A program made the position numbers and the translations under genes. 64,000 bases of DNA, taken from NCBI GenBank assembly GCA_019694135.1, contig JAIBCM010000002.1:86143-150142 (forward strand), in the 5' to 3' direction. The notes under the pieces were generated by a model, which saw nothing but the letters and a program-made list of their open reading frames with translations, searched no databases and was not told the origin of the DNA. Positions 8,455 to 17,285 of the stretch are shown here, in pieces. The stretch's first letter is position 1. Each line of letters opens with the position of its first letter. Origin of the DNA: Verrucomicrobiia bacterium (GTDB lineage Bacteria > Verrucomicrobiota > Verrucomicrobiia > JADLBR01 > JAIBCM01).

Positions 8455-9774
8455 ATGTTAAAAAATAAAACTTTATTTATAAAACAATTATTTATTTTAT
8501 TGTTTTTCCTGAGCCCTGTTATTTCAACCTTTTCTGCCTGTGAAGCAGAAAAAGTGTTTTTAACATTTGATTGGAAGCAAGAAACTGGCGAGGCATTTGG
8601 TTTTTCGAGTGCTCTTTCAGGAGATTTTATTTTTGTGGGTGCACCTTCGGCTTATTCAACAAAAGGAGCGGTATATATTTATCGCAAGGTCAATGGGGAT
8701 TGGCAAACACATCAAGAGTTGGTGATTCCTGATGCAGTAGTTGGGGATGCGTTTGGAACGACGGTGGCGGTGGAGGGTAATTATGCTGTGATGGGCTGTC
8801 AATATATGAAGAGTGGCAGGGGAGTAGCTTACGTTTTTAAGCGGGAAGCTAATAATCAATGGGTTCAGCAAGCGAAGTTAGAACCATCCGATAATAATAA
8901 ACAGTTTCAAAAATGGTATGGGAGTGCGGTTGCTATTTCCAGTAATTGGTTAGCAGTAGGAGCTATTTCGGATGATGAAAAAGGTTTTTGGGCAGGCGCA
9001 GCTTATCTTTATGAAAAGCAAAATGACACATGGGTTTTTCGTAAGAAATTAACCTCTCCAGAACCTCAAGTTGAAGGTTATTTTGGGGGCGCGGTCGCTC
9101 TTTCCGGTGATTTATTGGCTGTAGGATCGTATGGGCAAGATATTAAAGTTGATGGGGGAGTGGCACCTGCAGCCGGAACAGTTTATATGTATGTGCGATC
9201 GGGCACGGAATGGAATTTGGAAAAACAGCTTATCGCTTCTGATAAAAAGGGTGTAGACCATTTTGGTAAGGCGGTGGCTTTGAAAGATAATCGAGTGATT
9301 GTTGGAGCGCCGGATAAAAACTTTCAGGAAAATGGTAAGTTTGCTTCTGGGGCAGGAGCCGCTTATGTGTTTCGTCGCTGGAAAGTGTTTAATAGCATTA
9401 TTTGGTGGGAGGAAGATAAATTGTTAGCTTTTAAACCGTATCAAGGAGCAGAATTTGGTGATGCGGTGAGTATTAATGGAGATTGGGCAGTAGTGGGTTG
9501 TCGAGAGGATAGTTATGCGATTTATCCTCAACCTTTTGTTTATGAGAATGCGGGTAGTGTTTTCACTTTTGCTTATACGAAAGAATATAGTTGGAGTCCA
9601 GTTGCTCAGATTAAAGGAATGGACCAGCAATGGGGGAGCGCCAATTATCGATTTGGAGAAAATGTATCGATGGATGGTGACAATATTTTAGTGAGTGCGC
9701 CTCTCTGGGGCGGAGATAATACTGGAGCGGCTTTTCTTTTTCACAAGTTTTGTGGAGCGCGAATTCCTCAATAA
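8455..9774 (+). CDS. Exported FG-GAP-like repeat protein
   Basis: A 439-residue protein with an N-terminal signal sequence (hydrophobic residues 10-25, cut near TFSACEA). It has about seven repeats of the form FG-x-x-V/A-A-L-S-G-D-x-L-A-V-G-A-x-x..G-A-A-Y-V-F/Y, for example AFGFSSALSGDFIFVGAPSA and HFGKAVALKDNRVIVGAPD. This is the integrin-alpha-like FG-GAP propeller pattern. A good Shine-Dalgarno (AGGAGA) precedes the ATG. A terminator follows the gene. No enzymatic residues are recognised, so a surface adhesion or binding role is an inference. Confidence 0.7.
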   Translation: MLKNKTLFIKQLFILLFFLSPVISTFSACEAEKVFLTFDWKQETGEAFGFSSALSGDFIFVGAPSAYSTKGAVYIYRKVNGDWQTHQELVIPDAVVGDAFGTTVAVEGNYAVMGCQYMKSGRGVAYVFKREANNQWVQQAKLEPSDNNKQFQKWYGSAVAISSNWLAVGAISDDEKGFWAGAAYLYEKQNDTWVFRKKLTSPEPQVEGYFGGAVALSGDLLAVGSYGQDIKVDGGVAPAAGTVYMYVRSGTEWNLEKQLIASDKKGVDHFGKAVALKDNRVIVGAPDKNFQENGKFASGAGAAYVFRRWKVFNSIIWWEEDKLLAFKPYQGAEFGDAVSINGDWAVVGCREDSYAIYPQPFVYENAGSVFTFAYTKEYSWSPVAQIKGMDQQWGSANYRFGENVSMDGDNILVSAPLWGGDNTGAAFLFHKFCGARIPQ

Positions 9775-9796
9775 TTTTTTCCTTATCCCCCTCATA

Positions 9797-9831
9797 AAAA
9801 GCCAAGGAAGTTTTCTTTGGCTTTTTCTTTT
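9797..9831 (+). terminator. Rho-independent terminator after the FG-GAP gene
   Basis: The arms AAAAGCCAAGGAA (9797-9809) and TTCTTTGGCTTTT (9813-9825) pair with one G-T, and are followed by a T-rich run. It closes the transcript of the two exported propeller proteins. Confidence 0.75.
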
Positions 9832-9901
9832 TTGCAAGTTTAGTTAACTTAAGATTTGCATTTGTTGTCTATTTATTTTTAATGTAGCCATTAAATTGTT
9901 A

Positions 9902-9983
9902 GCCCGAGTGGCGGAATGGCAGACGCGCTCGACTCAAAATCGAGTGTCCTAAAGGCGTGTGGGTTCGACTCCCTCCTCGGGCA
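9902..9983 (+). tRNA. tRNA-Leu(CAA)
   Basis: Acceptor GCCCGAG pairs perfectly with CTCGGGC. The anticodon stem CTCGA/TCGAG encloses loop CTCAAAA, giving anticodon CAA (codon TTG). A long variable arm (TGTCCTAAAGGCGTG) marks it as a type II tRNA, and the T loop is TTCGACT. The discriminator base is A. The match to the TTG-rich codon use of nearby genes is notable. Confidence 0.93.
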
Positions 9984-10056
9984 AATTTTTTATTAGTTCA
10001 GAAAATAAAATATTTGTTGATTGGCAGAAGGGCTGATTTATTTTTGTTTGAAAAAA

Positions 10057-10078
10057 ATACTATTTTAAGAAATAGTAT
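10057..10078 (+). promoter_or_regulatory. Perfect 9-bp palindrome just before a start codon
   Basis: ATACTATTT (10057-10065) and AAATAGTAT (10070-10078) are perfect inverse complements around TAAG, ending 3 bases before the ATG at 10082. The downstream gene has no clear Shine-Dalgarno. The element could be an operator or an RNA hairpin affecting translation start; the sequence alone does not decide. Confidence 0.4.
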
Positions 10079-10081
10079 GGC

Positions 10082-11191
10082 ATGCTTCCTTTAATCACTA
10101 GATTTCAGAGGGCTGCGCAAGCAGTCAAAACAATTGGAGCAGCTATTTCTCGATCATCCGGCGAAATTACACAGCTTGGTGCAAGTATTAGCGAAAAAAT
10201 GTCGAAAGTTCGCTCTGTGGGAATAGCGTCTCTTGAAGCGACTGGAGAAACCGTTTTTCCGCATGGGTCGCTTCGTATGATAAGAAAAGATGGAAAATTG
10301 GTGATAAAACCCATTCCAGAAGAAGTTGCGCCTCTAGTGGCCAACTACATTAAAGAAGTAGGCTTTATGGAGAGTGGGGTGGCTAATCTTAAGGGACATA
10401 TAACTAAAATGAAAGGTCTATTGGAAGAAGCTATTACGGGTGGTCAATCTGATGCATTCATTACTCAACTGAGAAAACAAATTAGGGATGTGGAGGCTGA
10501 GCTTGTCTTAGCTGAAGAGAACTTGTCCTATGCTCAACAATTCGTCGGGCAATTAATGGGGCAAATGGAAGGACCTGTTCAATTGCCTTCCGCTTTACCG
10601 CCTCTATCTTCTCAAGGCAGGGAAAGTGAAGATATGTTTTCTGTCGGTGGTGATGGTCCTGGCGCTGCGGGATCAGTTAGCTTAGATAATTTAGGAATAG
10701 GTTCACTTATTGTCGAGCCTGCTTTAAATTGGTATGTTGAAAATGATAAAGAAGCGCTTGCGGGAGAAATAAGAAGAGCCAAGTATGGCGGTGAGCTGGA
10801 TTCCGACGCCGTTTATTATGATATGCAAAAAGCCGATGAAAGGAATACTAAGGCTTATGGACCGCAGGTTCCCGGTTCGCCTGGTGTGACGATTCCTCAT
10901 CAGAAGTCGCCTGATGAGTTGGCAAGGGAAGATTTGAAGGGGAAAATTAGTCGTGAAATTTCTGAAGTTCGTAAGGAGCGAAATAGAGCCAAGCTATTGG
11001 CAGATACATGGGATAAGCTTGAACAAGGCGCTTCCGCTTCTTTACCGAGAGATTATACTCCAATGGTTTCTGAGCCTTTCCAAGAAGGCGGCGAGGTGTG
11101 TGAATCGGTTGATCCTTCTTTAAGTGATCCCAAAATAGCTTCTATCTCTCAAAATACAACATCATCAGGTCCAGTTGTGAAGATGGGATAA
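10082..11191 (+). CDS. Unrecognised coiled-coil protein
   Basis: A 369-residue protein with no family recognised and no signal peptide or clear membrane segment. Residues 1-75 are an amphipathic helical region rich in Ala, Ser and Ile. Residues about 105-170 form a strong heptad-like coiled coil (Leu/Ile with Glu/Lys). A Pro/Ser/Gly linker (about 175-205) follows, then a second charged helical segment (about 285-325) and a disordered Ser/Thr-rich tail. No ribosome-binding site is visible before the ATG; a 9-bp palindrome sits there instead. It stands alone between two tRNA genes. In style it resembles the large coiled-coil protein at 40331-44065, but I cannot show homology. Confidence 0.6.
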   Translation: MLPLITRFQRAAQAVKTIGAAISRSSGEITQLGASISEKMSKVRSVGIASLEATGETVFPHGSLRMIRKDGKLVIKPIPEEVAPLVANYIKEVGFMESGVANLKGHITKMKGLLEEAITGGQSDAFITQLRKQIRDVEAELVLAEENLSYAQQFVGQLMGQMEGPVQLPSALPPLSSQGRESEDMFSVGGDGPGAAGSVSLDNLGIGSLIVEPALNWYVENDKEALAGEIRRAKYGGELDSDAVYYDMQKADERNTKAYGPQVPGSPGVTIPHQKSPDELAREDLKGKISREISEVRKERNRAKLLADTWDKLEQGASASLPRDYTPMVSEPFQEGGEVCESVDPSLSDPKIASISQNTTSSGPVVKMG

Positions 11192-11267
11192 AATTTTTTT
11201 GAATAAAGTTTAAACCTTATTAATTTCTCTTGGTTATTTAGTTAACACGACCTAATATAAAATAAAA

Positions 11268-11341
11268 GCACCCTTAGCTCAGCGGATTAGAGCATCTGAC
11301 TACGGATCAGAAGGTCGTAGGTTCAAATCCTACAGGGTGCG
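11268..11341 (+). tRNA. tRNA-Arg(ACG)
   Basis: Acceptor GCACCCT pairs with AGGGTGC. The anticodon stem TCTGA/TCAGA holds loop CTACGGA, giving anticodon ACG, whose A34 is normally deaminated to inosine to read CGT/CGC/CGA. The T arm is GTAGG-TTCAAAT-CCTAC and the discriminator is G at 11341. Confidence 0.93.
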
Positions 11342-11383
11342 CTTTATTTTATTGATGATAGCTCGTGGATTTCTTCGCAATTT

Positions 11384-12301
11384 ATGATTTCATTTTTGAT
11401 TTCAGAATTTAATTTTTGGAAAGAGAGTTTTTTATCTTTATCGCGACCAGGTAAACCTCCGGTCAAATGGGTAATTGTTTCTTTTCTGCTTTTTGTTGTC
11501 ACATGCGTTCTAGTTCAATTAATCGTGCAAGCGGGCTGGAGAGAAGCGGGAATTCCCAATTATTATTTTGGCGAAGGTCGCATTGGGACGCTTATTTCGT
11601 TAGCCTATCTTTTAGCAAGTGGTGTGATTTGCTTTGCGATTAGCGCTAAGTTGTTAAAATTAAAATTGGATCCTCGACTTTGGAAGGGTGCTTTTATTGG
11701 GTTAATGGCACTGCTGCTTTTTTATTTGATAGCGATGACTTTTTATTGGTTTTTGGGTGACATGCGTCATGAAAGGCATTTTTATTATTTTCGGCACAAT
11801 CGAGCGGCTTGGTGGATAAGTTGGGTGGTTTTTATTTTGGCTGCATTTTGTGTCATAAAATTATGGCGACTGATGAGAGAGGTGCCTTTTGCCAAGTTTT
11901 GGTTGGGGTTTGGGATTTTGATTTATTATACGGCTGCAGACGATTTTTTTAAATTTCATGAACGCAATGGCCGTTTTATCACGCAACAGGTTTTGCATTT
12001 ACCCAAGGAGCATTGGCTCAGTCATTTGAACGATTGGTTAGTGGTGAGTTATGGTGTGATCGCGATTATTTTGTTTTTAAAGTATCGGCGACCCTTATTT
12101 CAACTGTCTTGGATGTTATTAAGTTTAGGGATCGCCTTTTTGTTTTTTGTGGCTTATCTGATTTTAGATATGATGCATTGGGCTGCGTGGCTGGAAAAAA
12201 CTTTTAAAGTGGGTGGCGGTGTTTTTATTTTGATTGCTCTCTTGGCTGCCTATTGGTCATCTTCCCTTTCTAAAGCAAGCGAGTCGATTCAAGAAAAATG
12301 A
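11384..12301 (+). CDS. Polytopic membrane protein, paralogue of 53926-54825
   Basis: A 305-residue integral membrane protein with about seven hydrophobic segments and no recognised family. A conserved patch near residues 185-220, with ADDFFKFHERNGRF followed by LHLPKEHWLSHLNDWL, recurs as LDDLLMFHERIAKM and LHLPKGQNYWLRIHMNDIL in the protein at 53926-54825, so the two are paralogues. The acidic and histidine residues in this patch sit between membrane helices and could bind metal or a polar head group. Its stop overlaps the next ORF by 4 bases, making it the first gene of a four-gene membrane-glycosylation operon. Function unknown. Confidence 0.65.
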   Translation: MISFLISEFNFWKESFLSLSRPGKPPVKWVIVSFLLFVVTCVLVQLIVQAGWREAGIPNYYFGEGRIGTLISLAYLLASGVICFAISAKLLKLKLDPRLWKGAFIGLMALLLFYLIAMTFYWFLGDMRHERHFYYFRHNRAAWWISWVVFILAAFCVIKLWRLMREVPFAKFWLGFGILIYYTAADDFFKFHERNGRFITQQVLHLPKEHWLSHLNDWLVVSYGVIAIILFLKYRRPLFQLSWMLLSLGIAFLFFVAYLILDMMHWAAWLEKTFKVGGGVFILIALLAAYWSSSLSKASESIQEK

Positions 12302-13767
12302 GACAAGGATGGCAAAATTTGGATTGGGGTTGGAAAGCAGCATGGTTAGGTATTTTTTGGGTCGCGCTTTTTAAGATTTGGTTAATTATTCAAGTGCCTA
12401 TTTGTACGTTTCACAATGATTCGCATACTTATTTAAGAACAGCTAAAATGTTTTGGGCAGATTGGCATATTAGCATTCATCCCAAACGCTCTTTCCTTTA
12501 TCCCGTTTTGCTGACTTTGTTGGCGTCTTTGCCAGTGCGTTTGAGTTTAACGATTATATGTTTGCAGCAAGCGATAACATTGTTCATTCCTTTGATTGCG
12601 GTTCGATTGTTGAAGGAATGGACTTCGTTTTGGCGTTGGCTGGCCTTGCCTTTAGTTTTGTTTTTAGGCCTTAATGTTACGCTTTTATTTTATGGCCATG
12701 ACATGATTGCCGAAGCTTTCTACGTTACAGCGTTTTGGTTCTTTCTGTGGAAACTTTGGCGTTTTATTTTTGAACCTTCTACCAAGCATTATGAAGGATT
12801 GTTGTGGGTAGCATTTTTATGTTTATCACTACGGCCAGATGGAAAAGTCACCGTTCTCATTGCTGGGAGTGCGTTATTTTTATTTGGATGGTCTTGGCTC
12901 AAAACAGTTTCTTGTCGTAGTAAAAGTTTTTTGCGCATCTTATTGCCAGCTATTGCTTGTGTAGGGCTGTGGATTGGAACGAGCAAACATGTGACACAGC
13001 AGGGTTGGTTGTTTTACTCATCGGTTTTTCCGTTAACGGATTTGGATTCAAAACTTCAACAGGATTATAAAAAGGAGCTCAGACCTTTAGTTGAGTTTTG
13101 GCGAGCAAATTTGAAAGATTATCCTGAAAATCAGGGTGTGATTCAGTGGCAACTGGTTAATCCCAAAGGTAAATCGATTGGGCCTTTGTGGGATAAGTTG
13201 CGAAGCAAGGGACAAAATTCTAAATTGCATGAGGTGTGTCGACAGTTGGCTGTGGAAGCGGTATTGCACCATCCCATGGGGTTTATGAAATTGTTGGTTT
13301 ACAAATTATATTTTGTTCTGAACACACCACGCGAATATGCCAGAAAATTTTTGCCAGAAAAAATCGGCGATGAATGGATCGATGAAATGAAAGCGGAACC
13401 GGATTATGTTCCTTTGCTGTTAGGATCTCATCAAACTCTTGAGCAATGGATGAACGGATTTTTTGCCCAACGTGGCGTAACGCCGGCGAATCGGGCGTTG
13501 TCGATACTGGAACCGATTACAGCGCCGATATGGTGGAGTTGGGCAGGGTTAATTTCGATGATCGGGTGGTGGGTGGCGATACTTCGTTGGCGAGTGAAAT
13601 TGTTATTTTGGTTTGGGGTTTTAATAGGTTATTTGCTGCTAACTTATACTATTGCCCGAGGGATTCCACGTTATTTATTGCCTTTTGAACCGTTGATGGC
13701 GTTGGGATGGGCATTGCTTGTGGCTCAGTTGCAAGAGAGTTATCAACGCCACAAAAAAATGGCATGA
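12298..13767 (+). CDS. GT-C-like membrane glycosyltransferase family protein (paralogue 1)
   Basis: A 489-residue polytopic membrane protein with about ten hydrophobic segments. The first external loop contains FHNDSHTYL, an acidic motif placed like the catalytic Asp of GT-C (ArnT/PMT-type) transferases that use polyprenyl-phosphate sugars. A second conserved block, LRPDGKV, appears near residue 180. Both blocks recur in the proteins at 13764-15293 (FHDDTRHLL, ARPEGNL) and 15707-17233 (IQPDSIDLL, SRPEGKL), so the three are paralogues. It overlaps both neighbours by 4 bases. Sugar donor and acceptor are unknown; a cell-envelope glycosylation role is an inference. Confidence 0.6.
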   Translation: MRQGWQNLDWGWKAAWLGIFWVALFKIWLIIQVPICTFHNDSHTYLRTAKMFWADWHISIHPKRSFLYPVLLTLLASLPVRLSLTIICLQQAITLFIPLIAVRLLKEWTSFWRWLALPLVLFLGLNVTLLFYGHDMIAEAFYVTAFWFFLWKLWRFIFEPSTKHYEGLLWVAFLCLSLRPDGKVTVLIAGSALFLFGWSWLKTVSCRSKSFLRILLPAIACVGLWIGTSKHVTQQGWLFYSSVFPLTDLDSKLQQDYKKELRPLVEFWRANLKDYPENQGVIQWQLVNPKGKSIGPLWDKLRSKGQNSKLHEVCRQLAVEAVLHHPMGFMKLLVYKLYFVLNTPREYARKFLPEKIGDEWIDEMKAEPDYVPLLLGSHQTLEQWMNGFFAQRGVTPANRALSILEPITAPIWWSWAGLISMIGWWVAILRWRVKLLFWFGVLIGYLLLTYTIARGIPRYLLPFEPLMALGWALLVAQLQESYQRHKKMA

Positions 13768-15293
13768 ACTTTTTGAAAAATCGCGAATGGTGCCAGGCAC
13801 TGTGGTTGTGTGTGCCAGCTATTGTTTTAGGAGTTGCACTTCGAGTCTTATTGCTTTCTCACATGCCATACGCTTTTTTTCATGATGATACGCGTCATCT
13901 TCTTGGCACAGGCGTGAAATGGGTGGAGCAGGGAAGGTGGGATATTAGTGAGCGTCGCACTTTTTTGGTGCCTTTGATTTATGCGATTCCTTTGATTGCC
14001 AAATGGCAACTTTTACGTTCGATTGCTCTAGGTCAGCATGCTTTGGGATTGTTGATGGTGATGGAGGTGGGACTGATTTGTTTCTTATGGTTTCGTTATT
14101 GGCGATTTTGGATTGTGCCTTTAACACTTATTTTTGCGATTCATCCTTCTTTGCTTTGGTACGAGCATTTGGCGTTGCAAGAATTTTTGTATGTTTTTGG
14201 TGCGGTGACGGTCGCGCTAATGAGCACTTGGTTTTATCGTTTCCCTTCTTGGAAAAGTTTTAGTGCTTTATTTATCGCTATTTTTTTGACTGCAGGAGCG
14301 CGGCCTGAAGGGAATTTATTTTGTTTTTTAGGATTGGGCATGGTGATAGCGGTTTGGGGGAAGAATTGGAAAACTTTGGCGATTCATTTGGGGGTGGGAA
14401 TCATGATCTCAGGTTTTATCTTTAAATTAACGCCGACCAATCAAGGAGGAAAATTATTGTTAGCTACGTTGATGCCATTGTTACCAGATCGAACTCTATT
14501 TTATCCTGAAGTTGCTGCTGAGTTACAAAACGTCAGGATGAAGGTGAGAGCAAATAAGCCTTGGTTTATTCAAGACATTACTCCGATTCGGAAAAAAACT
14601 GAAACGGTGGTGAACGAATATTTGAAACAAAATTTTCGTAAAGAAAAAAGACCCGACACGGATAAGGTTTGTAAACGTTTGGGCGTGGAAACGGGATTAA
14701 GATATGGGTATGAGTTGCCGAAGATTGCGTTATATAAGTTTTTGGCTAGCCATCGTGACGCCAAAATACGCGGCAAACCGACCGCATTAGTAGCTGGCTC
14801 TTTTGGAGAAGATTGGGTTTACGAAGGACAAACAGCCATTATGTTCAAGGCTTCAGGTGAGCCCTCCAATTCCTGGCATTATTTGCCTTGGCTATTGGGT
14901 AAATCTTATCATTCCGCCGAAAATTTACGTGCAGATTTAAAGCAAATTTATCGAGTTTTTCAGCCCGATTTTTTGACCCGGTTTCAAGAGATTTTTTCGA
15001 ACTTAGTTTTAGGGTGGCATTTGCCTTCATTTTTTTATCAAGGAACTAAATTGCCGGGTTTGCCCATCATTTATTTAGTGGGTTTGGTGGGATTGATTGG
15101 GTTGGGATTTCAAAGAAGAAGATTTGTTGTGGTTTGGCTTGCGATGTTAATTTTTTTGGCTTTTGCTATTTATTTGGTGGGAAATATTCGCGCTCGTTTT
15201 CGTTTAGTTTTAGAGCCTTTTATTTTTATTAGTTTTTTTGCGTTTTGGGATTGGGTTATTGCGCGGATTCGTCATAATTCTCAAGAGGCATGA
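13764..15293 (+). CDS. GT-C-like membrane glycosyltransferase family protein (paralogue 2)
   Basis: A 509-residue membrane protein. I chose ATG 13764 (MNFLKNREWC) because it overlaps the previous stop as ATGA, like the other junctions of this operon; an in-frame GTG at 13707 would extend it 19 residues into the upstream gene. The motif FHDDTRHLL after the first membrane segment matches the acidic loop motif of its paralogues, and ARPEGNLFCF matches their second block. A large hydrophilic stretch (about residues 250-400) precedes the last membrane helices. The stop overlaps the GtrA-like gene by 4 bases. Confidence 0.6.
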   Translation: MNFLKNREWCQALWLCVPAIVLGVALRVLLLSHMPYAFFHDDTRHLLGTGVKWVEQGRWDISERRTFLVPLIYAIPLIAKWQLLRSIALGQHALGLLMVMEVGLICFLWFRYWRFWIVPLTLIFAIHPSLLWYEHLALQEFLYVFGAVTVALMSTWFYRFPSWKSFSALFIAIFLTAGARPEGNLFCFLGLGMVIAVWGKNWKTLAIHLGVGIMISGFIFKLTPTNQGGKLLLATLMPLLPDRTLFYPEVAAELQNVRMKVRANKPWFIQDITPIRKKTETVVNEYLKQNFRKEKRPDTDKVCKRLGVETGLRYGYELPKIALYKFLASHRDAKIRGKPTALVAGSFGEDWVYEGQTAIMFKASGEPSNSWHYLPWLLGKSYHSAENLRADLKQIYRVFQPDFLTRFQEIFSNLVLGWHLPSFFYQGTKLPGLPIIYLVGLVGLIGLGFQRRRFVVVWLAMLIFLAFAIYLVGNIRARFRLVLEPFIFISFFAFWDWVIARIRHNSQEA

Positions 15294-15772
15294 ATTTAAA
15301 TCGAAATTTTTTTCAGCGTATTTTTTTATTTGGAGTTGGTGGTGTTTTAACTATTTCCTTTAATATTGCTCTTGTTTCAATTTTCACTGAAGGACTTCAT
15401 TGGCCCGATATTATTGTTAAATTTACCGGTTGGTCGAAATATATCACTCCAGGTTTAAATTGGTCGTTTAGTTATGCTTATGCGGTGAGTTTGGCGGCGG
15501 TGACAGGTTTGGCTTTTTTGTGGAGTTATCACATTAATTTTCGCACTTCTGCTCTATGGCATGATTGTGCGCCGCGATATTTATGTGTCTTGGGTGTGAG
15601 TTATTTAGTGAATTGGTGGTTTACGCAAATGTTGGTAGAAAATTTTCCGGGAAGGGAAAAAGTGATTATTATTTTTATGACAATGGTTGTTTCGGGATTA
15701 AAATTTTTAGGTTACCACTTTTGGGTTTTTCCGCAAACGACTTTGAATGATTTGAATCAATCCATCAAGTAA
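15290..15772 (+). CDS. GtrA-like family membrane protein
   Basis: A 160-residue protein with four hydrophobic segments, the size and layout of the GtrA family, which includes proposed flippases or partners of polyprenyl-phosphate-linked glycosyl transfer. Typical features are FGVGGVLTISFNIAL near the N-terminus, the WSYHINFRTS loop in the middle and the ending KFLGYHFWVF. It is the last gene of the operon beginning at 11384. Its 3' end overlaps the 3' end of the convergent gene at 15707-17233 by 66 bases. Confidence 0.7.
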   Translation: MNLNRNFFQRIFLFGVGGVLTISFNIALVSIFTEGLHWPDIIVKFTGWSKYITPGLNWSFSYAYAVSLAAVTGLAFLWSYHINFRTSALWHDCAPRYLCVLGVSYLVNWWFTQMLVENFPGREKVIIIFMTMVVSGLKFLGYHFWVFPQTTLNDLNQSIK

Positions 15773-17233
15773 AGCCGCTAAATAAAGGATCCAAAAAGGT
15801 TCAAAAACAAAGCGAAAACGTTCTTTGGTATTTGCGGTGAGAAAGATAACAAACCAAAGGCCTAGAATCATGAAGCCCCATGATAAGTGAAATAGAAAAA
15901 GATCTTTTTTGATGAAAGGTAGTAGGAGAAAGCCAGCAATGGCGATCCAGTAAAAAGGAGTAAGCGGGGGTAGGGTGGAAGGAGTTTCCGAAAATGTGAC
16001 ACCAAAGTTTGTAAAATTACGCCAAGTTTTTTGAAGTTTGAGGAAAGGATTGTCGACGGGAAGTTGGTAGTGATGATGAATAAAATTTTTATACTCATTG
16101 AGTTCAACTAACGTTTTTCCAGTGAGTTTTTTAGAGTGTCGAGATAAGATGTTGAAATCGCCTTCGAGAGTTTTGATTTGGCGTTCGACCAGCCATTTGT
16201 CGTCAAAGCTGCCCGATGAAATTTTTAGTAGTGTTTGACGGAATTTTTTTGATGCAAGTTCGGGTAATTGCCAAACATTTTTCATGCAGGTTTCGATTGC
16301 GATTTTTAGACAAAAACGGTTGATTGCCTTAGAGCTGGAATTGACTTGCTGAGATTGAAGATAGCTTTCCACAGCTTGACTGATTTCTTTTCTTGCAGCT
16401 GCCATATTAGAGTAACGGTATTGCCACTCGTTTCTTAAGCGATTGCGTGTTGGCAAAATGTAAGACTCAAAACCTGGCGCGGCATGAATCGAGTCGGGTG
16501 TGAGCGTAACGACGGAGGTGTAAAGTAGAAGGCCTGCTTGCGAAGAGCGAGTTAATCGCGAGGTTCCGAATCCTATCAACAGAAGTAAAGCCAGTTGCCA
16601 GGCTAATTTTCGCCAAGATCGGTAGGAAATGCAAAGGGTTAACAATAGACCGAAAGCGAAGAAAAGTTTTCCTTCTGGACGAGATCCCGCAGTTAAGAAA
16701 AGTGAGAGAATGAAAAAAATAAAATAAGGGGGGTTTTTGTATCGAGCGAAAAGTGTGCCGGCCAAAGCTGTTAAAACGACGCAGAAAACATAATGACTTT
16801 CTGCCATGAGAGTGTGTTCATACCAAAGTAAGGTGGGATTTAATGCAGTGAGTAAAGTAGTGATAGGAATTAAAAAGGGCCATTGTTTGAACCAAAGTCG
16901 ACTTAAAAGTCCAATCATAAGAATTAGGAGTAATCCCAAGGTGTGCTGACCGATGGCAATGGTAGTCAAAGCAGGAAAAGGAAGAAAGAAAGTCAGGGTG
17001 TAGAGAATCGGTGTTAAAAAAGTTTTTTTGGGAGCAATATACCAGACGGTTTTTCTTAGAAGGTGATCGGGTGTGGCCAGGAGATCAATCGAATCAGGCT
17101 GGATAAAGCAATAGGGCATTTTAACCATTAACCATGCTCGCAGTAGTAGGCCTACAAGAATGGCTGGTAAACAGAGCCAAAGAATACGTTTCCAATCGGG
17201 GCAAATTTCTTCTTTTTTTATACTAAACATCAT
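15707..17233 (-). CDS. GT-C-like membrane glycosyltransferase family protein (paralogue 3)
   Basis: A 508-residue polytopic membrane protein on the minus strand. It shares with the plus-strand proteins at 12298 and 13764 the loop IQPDSIDLL, the following KKTFLTPILYTLTF, the WYEHTLMAESHYVF block and SRPEGKLFFA, so it is a third copy of the same family in inverted orientation. The paralogy is visible directly; glycosyltransfer is inferred from the GT-C-like topology. It is divergent from the gene at 17286 with only 52 bases between, and its end runs 66 bases into the GtrA-like gene. Confidence 0.6.
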   Translation of the reverse strand: MMFSIKKEEICPDWKRILWLCLPAILVGLLLRAWLMVKMPYCFIQPDSIDLLATPDHLLRKTVWYIAPKKTFLTPILYTLTFFLPFPALTTIAIGQHTLGLLLILMIGLLSRLWFKQWPFLIPITTLLTALNPTLLWYEHTLMAESHYVFCVVLTALAGTLFARYKNPPYFIFFILSLFLTAGSRPEGKLFFAFGLLLTLCISYRSWRKLAWQLALLLLIGFGTSRLTRSSQAGLLLYTSVVTLTPDSIHAAPGFESYILPTRNRLRNEWQYRYSNMAAARKEISQAVESYLQSQQVNSSSKAINRFCLKIAIETCMKNVWQLPELASKKFRQTLLKISSGSFDDKWLVERQIKTLEGDFNILSRHSKKLTGKTLVELNEYKNFIHHHYQLPVDNPFLKLQKTWRNFTNFGVTFSETPSTLPPLTPFYWIAIAGFLLLPFIKKDLFLFHLSWGFMILGLWFVIFLTANTKERFRFVFEPFWILYLAALLDGLIQIIQSRLRKNPKVVT

Positions 17234-17285
17234 GAATTATTGATCTAACGTTGACTGTTGCGAGATGCAATATTAATAGTGTGAG

